Shown: positions 34,357 to 43,076 of the stretch, piece after piece
How the letters are laid out: the number at the start of each line of letters is the position of its first letter
How positions within the stretch are numbered: the first letter of the stretch is position 1
Assembly: GCF_014196525.1 (NCBI RefSeq)
Contig: NZ_JACIDX010000003.1
Location: 248,001-312,000 of the forward strand
Length of the DNA: 64,000 bases
Direction: 5' to 3'
Origin: Novosphingobium sediminicola
Lineage (GTDB): Bacteria; Pseudomonadota; Alphaproteobacteria; Sphingomonadales; Sphingomonadaceae
Made by a program: the position numbers and the translations under genes
The notes under the pieces: generated by a model
What the model was told of the DNA's origin: nothing
What the model saw: the letters and a program-made list of their open reading frames with translations, nothing else
Database searches by the model: none

Positions 34357-35694
34357 TCAGACGACACCCAGCAGGGCGGCGGTCTCGTCGCCCTGTTTTG
34401 CCGCGCGCGCCATGGCGATACGGCCCATGTTGAACAGGCCCGCCGCCACGATCACCGCAGGCCCCGCCACAAGCGCAATCGCCCAGCCCACCTTGGCGGG
34501 ATCATGCAGCACCGCGCCATTGACGCTGGCCACCAGCAAAGGCCCGCTGGCCGCGCCCAGCAATGTGTTGAGCACCAGCGTCAGCGCGATCGAGGTGCCG
34601 CGCATCCGCGCCGGAACAATGGCCTGCAAGGTGGCGAACATCAGCGTGCCGCAGACCGCATATATGGCATTGCCCGTGGCCACGACAAAGGCCGCCGTCC
34701 GCGCATCGCCCGCCAGCACCGCCAGCGTCGAGGGCAGCGCCAGCAGCGGCATGAAGGAAAGCAGGCGGAAACGCAGCATGGGCTTGCCCGCCTTCATCGA
34801 GCGGTCGAGCAGCCAACCGCCCACCAGCGGCCCGGTGGCCGAAAACAGCATGGAGAGCGGCCCCAGCCATGCGCCGACAAATTGCGGCGAAACGCCAAAG
34901 CCGCGCATCAGCATCGTGGGCTGCCACGCCGCGCCGCCATAGGCTGCGATAAAGCACACGCCAAAGCCCAGATAGAGCGGCGCCAGCACCGCCCGGTTGC
35001 GCCAGAACCATGCCGCGCTTTCGCCCAAGCCCGGATGCGCGGCCAGCGGCGAGAGGCCCCGCCGCACCGGTTCGCGCGTGGTCATCATGCCCAGCACGAC
35101 GATCAGGCCCAGCGAGCCGGAAATGACGAAAACCGTGCGCCATGGGGCGAGCCCGGCCAGCACGGGCCAGTGGACAAAGGCACCCTTGGCCGCCGCGCTC
35201 AGCACGATGCCGGTGAAGGCAATGCCCAGACCCTGCGCCAGAGATTGGCCCATCATATAAATGCTGATTGGGCGGCCGCGCTTGTCCGGCGCAAACAGGT
35301 CGGAAATCAGCGAGATCGCGCATGGTCCCAGCGCCGCCTCGCCAAGGCCCACCAGCAGGCGGGCGGCGAACAATTGCCCGAAACCCGCCGCAAGGCCGCT
35401 GCCGATCGTGGCCAGAGACCATAGGGCGATGCCCCCGGTCAACAGGTTGCGGCGCGACACGCGATCCGCCGCCAACCCCATCGGCATGCCCATAAAGGCA
35501 TAGAACAGGCCGAAGGCCAGCCCCTGCAACAAACCGATCGCGCCATCGCCAATGCCCAGATCATGGCGCACCGGATCGACCACCATGTTCAGGATCGCCC
35601 GGTCGATGACCGAACAGATCCCGGCAAGGAACAGCAACGCGACCATCCACCATGCGGTGGCGGCGCGGGGCCAGCTTTCGGCCGGGGCCCGCAT
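34357..35694 (-). CDS. MFS transporter (spinster-like)
   Basis: A 445-residue carrier with 12 hydrophobic segments. LFLAGICSVIDRAILNMVVDP in helix 1 and the ADRVSRRNLLTGG loop are typical of spinster-type MFS proteins common in sphingomonad catabolic clusters. It is the last gene of a three-gene unit: GYHTG hydrolase-like protein, phosphotransferase, transporter. Its ATG overlaps the phosphotransferase stop by one base. This is one of three pairings of an MFS gene with a GxHTG protein. Confidence 0.9.
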   Translation of the reverse strand: MRAPAESWPRAATAWWMVALLFLAGICSVIDRAILNMVVDPVRHDLGIGDGAIGLLQGLAFGLFYAFMGMPMGLAADRVSRRNLLTGGIALWSLATIGSGLAAGFGQLFAARLLVGLGEAALGPCAISLISDLFAPDKRGRPISIYMMGQSLAQGLGIAFTGIVLSAAAKGAFVHWPVLAGLAPWRTVFVISGSLGLIVVLGMMTTREPVRRGLSPLAAHPGLGESAAWFWRNRAVLAPLYLGFGVCFIAAYGGAAWQPTMLMRGFGVSPQFVGAWLGPLSMLFSATGPLVGGWLLDRSMKAGKPMLRFRLLSFMPLLALPSTLAVLAGDARTAAFVVATGNAIYAVCGTLMFATLQAIVPARMRGTSIALTLVLNTLLGAASGPLLVASVNGAVLHDPAKVGWAIALVAGPAVIVAAGLFNMGRIAMARAAKQGDETAALLGVV

Positions 35695-36707
35695 CAGAGC
35701 AGGCCGCAGGCGCGGGCGCGCGTCTTGATATAATCGCCCAGCCAGTCAAGGTTGCGGAAACGCAGCGTGCCGCGCCCGACCGCCGTGCTGGAATGGGCCA
35801 TGCCCGCCACCAGACGCAGCGCCTTGCCCATCAGGAACAGTTCCTTGTTGGCGATTTCCTCGGCGGTGAAGGGGCGGACCGACTGATAGCCGTCCTCAAA
35901 CGCCGTGCCATAGCTTTCCGAAAATCCGTAGAACAGGTTGCCCCAGACGAAGTTCTGCACATCCTGCATCAGGAAATCCTCACCCGCTGCGTCGAAATCG
36001 AGCAGCGTGATCGTGCCCGCATCATCGACATGGACGTTGGAGGGGTGGAAATCGCGGTGGCACACGCCCAGCGGAACCCCCGCGGCGGCCAGTTCATCGA
36101 GGCGCTTGTCCATATTGGCGGCAATGATCGGATAGTCGCGCAGGTCATCGGGCCGATCATACACAAAGTCGATCAGCGCGGGCATGCAGATGTTGTAATC
36201 CTTGGCCGTGTCGGTGGTGAACTTGTGGTCCTTGCCCGCCCATTCAAAGCCCTGAAGGTGCAGATTGGCAAATGCCGCCCCGATGCGGAACGAGGTTTCC
36301 TCCGACAGCATATCGCCGAATTTGCGGCCCGGCGCCCAGTCATACATGGCAATTGCGCGCGCGCCTTCGGGCGTGGCGGCTTTCCAATAGAGCGATCCGT
36401 CATGCTGGGGCACGGCGACGCTGGCGGGGAAGGCCTTATCCTTCAGGAAAGCGAGGAAATCGAGTTCATAGGCGACATCGTCAACATCGCGGTACGTCTT
36501 GCGCCACACGCGCAGCGCATATTTCGTCTGCTCGTCCTGAACCAGATAGACATCGTTCATGCCGCGATAGAGCAGCCACACGTCCAGCTTGCCCACCACC
36601 GGATAGCGGGCCTTGACCTCGCGCGCGATAAAGTCGGGGTGCAGCACCGAATGCGAAATGTCGGCAATCGGCAGGCCGGATTCAACCAAGGAAGAGACGT
36701 AATTCAC
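35694..36707 (-). CDS. APH/choline-kinase-like phosphotransferase
   Basis: A 337-residue kinase of the aminoglycoside phosphotransferase/homoserine kinase superfamily. The catalytic loop CHRDFHPSN (Asp219, Asn224) and the metal-binding LLDFDAAG (Asp237) are intact. Such enzymes phosphorylate a hydroxyl of a small molecule; set between an MFS carrier and a hydrolase-fold gene, it may trap or activate the imported substrate. GTG 36707 is chosen because AGAGGTG lies 9 bases upstream; a TTG at 36728 is the alternative. It overlaps the hydrolase-like gene by 26 bp. Confidence 0.8.
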   Translation of the reverse strand: MNYVSSLVESGLPIADISHSVLHPDFIAREVKARYPVVGKLDVWLLYRGMNDVYLVQDEQTKYALRVWRKTYRDVDDVAYELDFLAFLKDKAFPASVAVPQHDGSLYWKAATPEGARAIAMYDWAPGRKFGDMLSEETSFRIGAAFANLHLQGFEWAGKDHKFTTDTAKDYNICMPALIDFVYDRPDDLRDYPIIAANMDKRLDELAAAGVPLGVCHRDFHPSNVHVDDAGTITLLDFDAAGEDFLMQDVQNFVWGNLFYGFSESYGTAFEDGYQSVRPFTAEEIANKELFLMGKALRLVAGMAHSSTAVGRGTLRFRNLDWLGDYIKTRARACGLL

Positions 36708-37482
36708 GGGCAAGCACCTCTGGAGCAATGTCGAAAATATCGCGATCCAATTGGGGCAGATCGCGGATGGAAATATCCGGTATCAACGCCGCCGCCGCCA
36801 GCGCAGGCTCTCGCAGGGCTTCATGCGGTTGCAGCAAAAGTACCGGACAGGTGATCTGGCCAAGGCGGGCATAGTCATAGGACCATACGCCGCGATAGGC
36901 CCATGTGAAGCGGTCAAGGATGAAGGCCTTGTCCGCAAAATGACGGATCGCGCGGGGCAGCGACTGGCGCGGATTGCGCGCCTTGACCACATAGGCCCAC
37001 AGCCGCGTCAATAGGTCGATAATGACCGTGCCATCTTCGTCGGCCTCGGGAAATTCCTCGGCCTCGCGCAATTTGGCGGCGCGGATTTCGGCCGGATACA
37101 TGGGAATGCCGGTCAGGCCCATGCGCCGCACCTGCCCCGGCAAGGCCAGCGCCAGTTCCACCGCCAGCAGCGACCCGGTATGATAGCCGTAAAGATCAAT
37201 CGGCCCATCCACTCCCAACGCGGCCAGCCCATCGGCAAAGGCGGCGGCATAACCGGCCATGCCCGGCGGCGCGGGGGGAGCATCGCTCATCCCATGGCCA
37301 GGCGTGTCAAAGGCGATCACGCGGCGGTCCTGGGCCATGGCGGCGATCAGCGGCTCATATTCCCAGCCCGAGGACGGGTTCTGATGCAGCATCACCAAAG
37401 GCGGATGCGCGCCATCGACGCCCGCCTGCCGGTAATGCAGTTGGCCATAGCGACAGGTGGTATAGGCGCGCGACAGGGTCAT
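36682..37482 (-). CDS. alpha/beta-hydrolase-fold protein with GYHTG in place of GxSxG
   Basis: A 266-residue protein with a hydrolase fold (YGQLHYRQAG, LVMLHQNPSSGW, FDTPGHGMSDAPP) and GYHTG at the nucleophile elbow, putting His101 in the Ser position. The C-terminal region (QLDRDIFDIAPE) lacks the expected catalytic His. It resembles the proteins at 13893 and 62877 at the start (RAY/F followed by GQ-hydrophobic-H) and at the H-T-G. ATG 37482 has only a weak ribosome site. It leads the kinase/MFS unit and diverges from the Gfo/Idh/MocA gene. Confidence 0.77.
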   Translation of the reverse strand: MTLSRAYTTCRYGQLHYRQAGVDGAHPPLVMLHQNPSSGWEYEPLIAAMAQDRRVIAFDTPGHGMSDAPPAPPGMAGYAAAFADGLAALGVDGPIDLYGYHTGSLLAVELALALPGQVRRMGLTGIPMYPAEIRAAKLREAEEFPEADEDGTVIIDLLTRLWAYVVKARNPRQSLPRAIRHFADKAFILDRFTWAYRGVWSYDYARLGQITCPVLLLQPHEALREPALAAAALIPDISIRDLPQLDRDIFDIAPEVLARELRLFLG

Positions 37483-37561
37483 GATCGGATCGGGGGTGTC
37501 CGTATAATTATTGCGCCAACATGATCCCACGCGGATTGCGCAACAGGGCGTCACGGCGGAC

Positions 37562-37578
37562 TCTCCGCTGGGCGGAGA
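37562..37578. promoter_or_regulatory. regulon operator 10 (perfect dyad, variant arms)
   Basis: TCTCCG-CTGGG-CGGAGA, perfect arms, central between divergent starts (80 and 73 bp). Confidence 0.65.
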
Positions 37579-37651
37579 TTTGGGCTATCGGGGCATGGCA
37601 TTGCGGCCGGTCGCGCCATCCTGATGGCTTGCCGCAACAGGAGAATGGCAG

Positions 37652-38740
37652 ATGGAGAACCCGCTGGGTTTGGCATTGGTGGGATGCGGGCGGATTTCGG
37701 GCGCGCATCTGGGCGCGGTCGGGCAATTGGCGGACCGGGTGCGGCTGGTTGCGGCGGTGGACCGCGATTTGGCCGCAGCGCAGGCGGCGGCGCAGCCCTT
37801 TGGCGCTGTGGCCAGCGATGATCTGGCGCAGGTACTGGCCATGCCCGAGGTTGAGGCGGTGCTGATCGCCAGCCCCAATGACCTGCATGCCGAACAGGCG
37901 ATGGCGGCCATTGCGGCGGGCAAGCATGTGCTGGTGGAAAAACCGCTGGCCCCCACCGGCGCGCAGGCCCTCGCGCTGGCGCAGGCCGCAGCGGACAAGG
38001 GCGTGGTGCTGGCCGCCGGGCATACCTATCGTCAGGGTCCGGCCTTCCATTATCTGCTCGACCACTGGCAGAATTTTGGCAAGCTGATGGCGGTGGAGGT
38101 CACCTCCTGCGTGCGCTGGAACGGCCCGCAGGCGCCATGGTGGGCCACGCGCAAGCCCGAGGAAGGGCTGATCCTCTCGCTTTTTGCCCCCCATTCGCTC
38201 GATTTCGTGCAGATGTGCATGGGGGCGGATGATCCCATCCGGGTCCATGCCGAAGCCGCCCGCTGGCAGACCGGATGGCAGGGCGAGGATCAGGCTATGA
38301 TCCTGCTCGCCTATCCGGGGCGGCGCATGGCCAGCGTCCATATCAGCTATAACCAGCCCAGCATCATCGACCGCAAGGTCCTGCATTTCAGCAAGGGTGT
38401 GGTCGAAATCGAGGATGGCGAATTTCTGCGTTTCAACCGCGAATTGCTGGTGAAGCCCGCGCCCGGCGTGGTGCGTGATGCCCGCGTGATGGGCGGGCGC
38501 GATCTGGGCCATTATTTCCGCATCCAGATGGAGGAATTCATTGCCGCCGCGCGTGGCCGCCCCCATCGCAGCGTCAGCGGTTTTGACGCCGCGCGCACCA
38601 TCGCGCTCATCGACCGCATTCTGGCCGATGCGCGGCGCAATGGCGCCGACGCCATCGATCCGTCACCCCCGCCCGAACTCGCGCTGGACATCACCGCCAA
38701 TGTGCAGGCCGATGCGTTCAGCCGTCGCAAGGAGGCCTGA
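37652..38740 (+). CDS. Gfo/Idh/MocA-family NAD(P)-dependent oxidoreductase
   Basis: A 362-residue dehydrogenase. The N-terminal Rossmann fold has VGCGRISGAH (residues 10-19) and the conserved VEKPLAPTG (the EKP signature); the C-terminal domain ends with the usual FDAARTIALIDRI helix. The family oxidises or epimerises sugars, inositols and related polyols, so a glycosidic or polyol part of the substrate is possible. A SUMF1-like gene starts 1 bp after its stop. It shares operator 10 with the divergent GYHTG unit. Confidence 0.9.
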   Translation: MENPLGLALVGCGRISGAHLGAVGQLADRVRLVAAVDRDLAAAQAAAQPFGAVASDDLAQVLAMPEVEAVLIASPNDLHAEQAMAAIAAGKHVLVEKPLAPTGAQALALAQAAADKGVVLAAGHTYRQGPAFHYLLDHWQNFGKLMAVEVTSCVRWNGPQAPWWATRKPEEGLILSLFAPHSLDFVQMCMGADDPIRVHAEAARWQTGWQGEDQAMILLAYPGRRMASVHISYNQPSIIDRKVLHFSKGVVEIEDGEFLRFNRELLVKPAPGVVRDARVMGGRDLGHYFRIQMEEFIAAARGRPHRSVSGFDAARTIALIDRILADARRNGADAIDPSPPPELALDITANVQADAFSRRKEA

Positions 38741-38741
38741 G

Positions 38742-39641
38742 ATGCGCGATGTTCTGTCTCGATGGATGCGCGGCGCGGCCATGATGGCGATAGGCGCGGC
38801 GGTCATGGGCGCAACTCCGCCCAAACCTGAATTGGGGCCGGACGGTACGCCGATCATCCGGGCCGCGCCTGCGCCCGGCTTTCCTTCGCTTCGCCCCGGA
38901 TCGGCCTTTGCCGATGGGGCCGACCTGCCCGAAATGGTGGTGGTGCCCGCCGGGCGCTTCATGATGGGCACCACGGCCAAGGACAATCGCTCGGTGGGCG
39001 TATGGCCGATGTTCGATGCGATGGAGGGGCCGGTGCATCCCGTTACCATCGCGCGGCCCTTCGCCGTGGGGCGCTATGCCGTCACCTTCGCTCAATGGGA
39101 TGCCTGTGTGGCCGATGGCGGCTGCGGCGTCTATCGTCCGGCAGATGAGGGCTGGGGGCGCGGACGGCGGCCGGTGATCAACGTGAATTACGACGATGCG
39201 CAGGCCTACGTCGCCTGGATCAGCCGCAAAACCGGCCAGCCCTATCGCCTGCTGTCCGAGGCGGAATGGGAATATGCCGCGCGCGCCGGCACGGTCACGC
39301 CCTTCTATTTCGGCACGCGCATCACCCATGATGACGCCAATTACGGCAATTTCTATGACCGCACGACGCCGGTGGGGCCCTATCCGCCCAACCGGTTTGG
39401 CCTGTATGATATGGCGGGCAACACTGCGCAATGGGTGGCCGATTGCCATCACCCCGATTTTACGGGCGCGCCCGGCGATGGATCGGCATGGATCGCGGGA
39501 GGCGATTGCACCAAGCGCAATGTGCGAGGCGGAGGGTGGAGCCTGCTCGACTGGACCTTGCATGTGGCCCAGCGCATCGGTGATCCGCCGCAACAGCGCA
39601 ACAACCATCTGGGCTTTCGCGTCGCGCGCGATCTGCCGTGA
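38742..39641 (+). CDS. exported SUMF1/FGE-fold protein, probably non-catalytic
   Basis: A 299-residue protein with a hydrophobic leader and a formylglycine-generating-enzyme fold: MVVVPAGRFMMGT, YAVTFAQWDACV, YRLLSEAEWEYAARAG, GLYDMAGNTAQWVADC and RNVRGGGWS. Near the C-terminus, where true FGEs carry the copper-binding Cys pair after the R-G-G-S segment, no Cys is seen (GGGWSLLDWTL). It therefore probably binds or modifies something other than sulfatases; other family members act in sulfoxide synthesis or as structural domains. GGAGG lies 6 bases before ATG 38742. Confidence 0.82.
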   Translation: MRDVLSRWMRGAAMMAIGAAVMGATPPKPELGPDGTPIIRAAPAPGFPSLRPGSAFADGADLPEMVVVPAGRFMMGTTAKDNRSVGVWPMFDAMEGPVHPVTIARPFAVGRYAVTFAQWDACVADGGCGVYRPADEGWGRGRRPVINVNYDDAQAYVAWISRKTGQPYRLLSEAEWEYAARAGTVTPFYFGTRITHDDANYGNFYDRTTPVGPYPPNRFGLYDMAGNTAQWVADCHHPDFTGAPGDGSAWIAGGDCTKRNVRGGGWSLLDWTLHVAQRIGDPPQQRNNHLGFRVARDLP

Positions 39642-39645
39642 TGAT

Positions 39646-39667
39646 GGGGGCCTTGGTAAAGGCCCCC
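39646..39667. terminator. convergent stem-loop
   Basis: A 9-bp stem GGGGGCCTT / AAGGCCCCC with a 4-nt loop, between convergent stops at 39641 and 39675. No T run. Confidence 0.75.
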
Positions 39668-39674
39668 ACGCCGG

Positions 39675-40592
39675 TCAGCCCTTGGGCACGGTTTTGAGAT
39701 AATCGCCCATATCGTTGCGAAAGCCGGTCCATTCCTTCCATTTGAAAATGTCGGGCGTGTGGCTTTCCAGCGATTTGCGCGCGGCGGCGGGGATCTCGTC
39801 AAGGCTGCTGATCTTGGCGCCATAGGCGCGGCCCCATGTACGGCCTGATGTGGTCTCGGCCCGACCGCCCATGCCCAGCCACGGGTGCCATGTCGCCATA
39901 TTCTGGAATGTGCAGAAGGCAGGCGCGTTGGTCAGCTTTTCGTTGAACGCATCCTGCGCCCGCGCGCCATAGGTGGCATGGCTTTCCCAGAAAATGGTCT
40001 TGCCCGCCGAGAGATGCGGATAGGCATCGGGCGTGGCAGCATTGGGAAAGGCCGCCGAGGATGAGGTGGGCACGATCACCATATCACCCAGTTCCTCCAT
40101 CGGCAGCACGACCGGGTTGAGGTCAGCCCCCTTGGTGACGATGCCGTCCGGGCCGATGGCGACGCTGAAAGGGCCGCCGTAGAATTGCCAGACTTTGCGT
40201 TTTTCGCCGGTGATGGGGTTCACCCATTCGTCCAGCGGCTCGTCGGTATTGAACCGGCAATAGACCCCGGCCTCATAGGTACGCGATTCATACTGATTGC
40301 CGGGCTTTGGGGTCCATTCCGAAACGTTGAGGTGGTTCATCGTGAAAAAGGGGATCAGATTGCCATCGCCGCTATAGCCATAGATGTGCAGGCGGTAGAA
40401 GATGAACACCGTTTCGCGCGCGCAGGAACCGATCACGCGGGCGCGCATCCGGGCGCGGGCGGCCGGGTCGTTCAGATCGGGCCTTGCGCCCTTGACGATG
40501 GCCGGGGCGGCCAGCGCAGCGGGCGTCAACAGCCCCATTCCGGCGGCGGCAGGCGCGGCGGCGAGCAGGTTTCGGCGGGACAGATGATCCAT
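39675..40592 (-). CDS. DUF1838 protein, Tat-exported (copy 3)
   Basis: A 305-residue protein with a clear Tat leader (LSRRNLLAAAPAAAG, cleavage near ALAAPA). DUF1838 features: ETVFIFYRLHIYGYSG, EWVNPITGEKRKVWQF (corresponding to the NPYTG core of copies 1 and 2) and ATWHPWLGMGGRAE, the third version of the W-x-P-W-x-x-M-G motif. It follows the SDR gene by 22 bp in the same unit. ATG 40592 has GGGAG upstream. Three divergent copies in one regulon suggest different steps or related substrates. Confidence 0.85.
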   Translation of the reverse strand: MDHLSRRNLLAAAPAAAGMGLLTPAALAAPAIVKGARPDLNDPAARARMRARVIGSCARETVFIFYRLHIYGYSGDGNLIPFFTMNHLNVSEWTPKPGNQYESRTYEAGVYCRFNTDEPLDEWVNPITGEKRKVWQFYGGPFSVAIGPDGIVTKGADLNPVVLPMEELGDMVIVPTSSSAAFPNAATPDAYPHLSAGKTIFWESHATYGARAQDAFNEKLTNAPAFCTFQNMATWHPWLGMGGRAETTSGRTWGRAYGAKISSLDEIPAAARKSLESHTPDIFKWKEWTGFRNDMGDYLKTVPKG

Positions 40593-40614
40593 GATTTTCA
40601 GGCTCCCTTGGCGT

Positions 40615-41379
40615 TTATCGGCCCCCCGCCACATCCAGCGTGGTGCCCGTGATATAGCTGGCCTCGTCGCCGGCCAGGAACAGGATGGCGTCGGCCACTT
40701 CGCGCGGCGTGCCCAGCCGGTGCAGCGGCACCATGCGGCTGGGGGCATATTCAAGGCCCTGTTCGTCCATCGCGCGCAAGTATGGCCCGGCCAGTTCGGT
40801 ATCGATGGGGCCGGGGGCGACGGCGTTGATCGTGATCCCGCTGTCACCAAGCTCGATGGCCAGCGCGCGGACAAAGCCGATCACCCCCGCCTTGGCGGTC
40901 GAATAGGGCGCCGCGCCGGTGTAAAAGGCGTTCCACACCGTTCCGTTGCGTGCGCCCGAGGAGAGGCAGACGATCCGCCCATAGCCGCGCGCCGCCATGC
41001 CCGGCACGGCGGCGCGGGTGCACAGGAACATGCTGCGCAGGGACAGCGCCATCGTCGCTTCCCAATCCTCCAGCGAGAGATCGGCAATCCGCCCCGAACG
41101 CCCGCCGCCAACATTGTTGACAAGAATGTCGAGCGGGCGCCAAGCCAGCGCCGCGCTGAACAGATCGGCCACCTGCGCCTCGCTGGTGACATCGCAGGGG
41201 ATGGCCAGATGCGGCGCATCGCCCAGCAGGGCTGCGGTTTCGCGCAACCGCTCCTCGTTGCGGTCGGCAAGGATGACCGCCGCACCCTCTTCGGCAAGGC
41301 GCAGTGCGGCGGCGCGGCCGATACCCAGACCCGCGCCGGTGATAAGGGCGGTTCTGCCGCCCAGTCGTGATTGGCTCAT
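40615..41379 (-). CDS. short-chain dehydrogenase/reductase
   Basis: A 254-residue SDR with the cofactor motif TGAGLGIG (14-21), NNVG (88-91), and the catalytic Ser (140/141), Tyr159 and Lys163 (YSTAK). ADR after strand 2 suggests NAD preference. It oxidises or reduces an alcohol/ketone, probably in the main pathway. It leads the SDR-DUF1838 unit and diverges from the VOC gene at 41498 across operator 11, which lies 51 bp from each start. Confidence 0.93.
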   Translation of the reverse strand: MSQSRLGGRTALITGAGLGIGRAAALRLAEEGAAVILADRNEERLRETAALLGDAPHLAIPCDVTSEAQVADLFSAALAWRPLDILVNNVGGGRSGRIADLSLEDWEATMALSLRSMFLCTRAAVPGMAARGYGRIVCLSSGARNGTVWNAFYTGAAPYSTAKAGVIGFVRALAIELGDSGITINAVAPGPIDTELAGPYLRAMDEQGLEYAPSRMVPLHRLGTPREVADAILFLAGDEASYITGTTLDVAGGR

Positions 41380-41429
41380 GGCGCGCAGGCTATGGAAGGC
41401 GCGGACGCATGGGCGCGCTTTGCGCGGTC

Positions 41430-41446
41430 TATCCGATGGGCGGAAT
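41430..41446. promoter_or_regulatory. regulon operator 11
   Basis: TATCCG-ATGGG-CGGAAT, exactly central between divergent starts (about 51 bp to each). Confidence 0.55.
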
Positions 41447-41497
41447 TGTGGCGATCGGTCGTTGCAGAGCGGGGAGCAGGAAGCGCAGCCTTGGCCC

Positions 41498-42460
41498 ATG
41501 ATCGCACTGGACAATGGTTTCGAAGAAGTGGTGGCCATCGTGGCCGATGCCGGGGCAAGCGCGGCAAGGCTCTGCGCGGCCACAGGGTTTGCGGCGCTGG
41601 CGCAGGGGCCGGTGGATGCCGGGGCGCTGGCCCTGCTGGGCCTGACGGGCGGGGCGCGTGAGGTCCTGATCGGTCATCCCGGCGTGGCGCGCGGGCGCAT
41701 CCGGCTGATCCAGGTGGAAGGCCCGGTTGCGGGCCTGAACCGCGAGGGCGGGCAGGCATGGGACCCGGGCGGGATTTTCGACATCAATCTGCGCGCCCTG
41801 CCCGATATCGAGGCTTTGCAGCGCGCGCTGGTGGCGCAGGGTTTTGTCGCCCATGCGCCGATCACCGACTGGGATTTCGGCCCGCTGGCCGTGCGCGAGG
41901 TGGTGAGCAGCGATGCCGATGGCATATGCATCGCACTGATGGAGCGGGTGCGCCCGCCGCTTCAGGGCTATGACGGCGTTTCCGGCCCGGCCAGTTTCGT
42001 GTTCAATTCAACCCAGGTCGTGCCCGATTTCGAGGCGGCGCGGCATCTCTATCGCGATTGCTTCGGCTGGTTGCCGGTGCAGGAAACGCAAGGCATGGCG
42101 GCGCAGGACAGCGGGGCCAACTGCATGGGATTGCCTGAGGGCCTCGCCGCGCAGATCCCGATGCGGATCGGCATCTATCACCCCGAAGGGCGGATGGAAG
42201 GTTCGGTCGAGATCATCGAATATGGCTTGCGCGGCCATGATTTTTCCGACCGCGAACCGCCGCTGCGCGGATGGGCTTCGCTGCGCTTTCCCGTCACTGA
42301 TCTGGAGGAGTTCATCGAGCGCGCGGCGCAGGGGGGATGCCGGATCATCGGGCCTGTGATGGCGCAATGGGCGCCTCACCCCGCCGGAATGGCCGCCGCC
42401 GCGATCACCCCATGGGGCGCGCGGCTGGAGGCTTTTCAATCGGGGGTCAAAGACCGCTGA
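41498..42460 (+). CDS. VOC-superfamily protein (two-module, dioxygenase/glyoxalase fold)
   Basis: A 320-residue protein with two vicinal-oxygen-chelate halves: an N-terminal module (about 8-140, with FDINLRALPDIEALQRALVAQG, split) and a C-terminal module (about 155-310, with VVPDFEAARHLYRDCFGW and LRFPVTDLEEFIERAAQGG). The two-module size matches extradiol-type dioxygenases and related enzymes, but I could not place a full 2-His-1-Glu metal site, so ring cleavage is only a possibility. It overlaps the convergent isochorismatase gene by 14 bp. Confidence 0.75.
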   Translation: MIALDNGFEEVVAIVADAGASAARLCAATGFAALAQGPVDAGALALLGLTGGAREVLIGHPGVARGRIRLIQVEGPVAGLNREGGQAWDPGGIFDINLRALPDIEALQRALVAQGFVAHAPITDWDFGPLAVREVVSSDADGICIALMERVRPPLQGYDGVSGPASFVFNSTQVVPDFEAARHLYRDCFGWLPVQETQGMAAQDSGANCMGLPEGLAAQIPMRIGIYHPEGRMEGSVEIIEYGLRGHDFSDREPPLRGWASLRFPVTDLEEFIERAAQGGCRIIGPVMAQWAPHPAGMAAAAITPWGARLEAFQSGVKDR

Positions 42461-43076
42461 GATAGGCCAGGGCTTCGGCCTCGTCGATCACATCGGCATA
42501 TTTGGCGTTCATGTCGAACAGATTTGCCTCATGCGGGCCGGAATGCCGGTCGCCGCAGGCATCGGCAATGACGGCGGTCCTGAACCCGTGGCTCATCGCA
42601 TCGACGCAGGAGGCGCGCACGCAGCCGCTGGTGGAAAGCCCGGTCAGCAGCACGCTGTCCACCCCCATGGCCGTCAGCGTGCTGGCCAGCGAGGTACCGA
42701 AAAAGGCGCTGGGATATTGCTTGGGGATGACCAGTTCGTCCTCGAAGGGTTCGAGCCCCGGACCCCATGCGGCCATCGGATGGCCCTTGACGAAATAGCG
42801 CAAGGGCGCGGCCTTTTCGAAAAATCGTCCGCCGTCCACGCCGCTTGCATGATATTGCACACAGGTCAGGATGACCGGAACCCCGGCCTTGCGGGCCACT
42901 TCGCGCACGCGCAGCGCGCTTTCGATGGCATCATAGACGGGCTGGCCGCAATAGAGATCGCAGTCCGGTTCGAAATAGGCGCGGCAAAAGTCGATCATCA
43001 CCAGCGCGGGCTTTTTCCCGAAACCAACGCGGGTGTTATAGGCGCGCTTGTAATTTTCGAGCAGATCGTCGCTCAT
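42447..43076 (-). CDS. isochorismatase-family cysteine amidohydrolase
   Basis: A 209-residue cysteine hydrolase with the Asp29 (MIDFCRAYF), Lys119 (VIPKQYPSAFFGT) and Cys152 (STSGCVRASCVDAMSHGF) arrangement of the family. The N-terminal pattern and size resemble N-carbamoylsarcosine amidases, which cut a ureido group to an amine, CO2 and ammonia. With the hydantoinase-type genes at 54485-58412, amide or ureido hydrolysis fits. It ends the unit hydrolase-leuC-leuD-amidohydrolase, overlapping leuD by 4 bases. Confidence 0.85.
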   Translation of the reverse strand: MSDDLLENYKRAYNTRVGFGKKPALVMIDFCRAYFEPDCDLYCGQPVYDAIESALRVREVARKAGVPVILTCVQYHASGVDGGRFFEKAAPLRYFVKGHPMAAWGPGLEPFEDELVIPKQYPSAFFGTSLASTLTAMGVDSVLLTGLSTSGCVRASCVDAMSHGFRTAVIADACGDRHSGPHEANLFDMNAKYADVIDEAEALAYLSGL

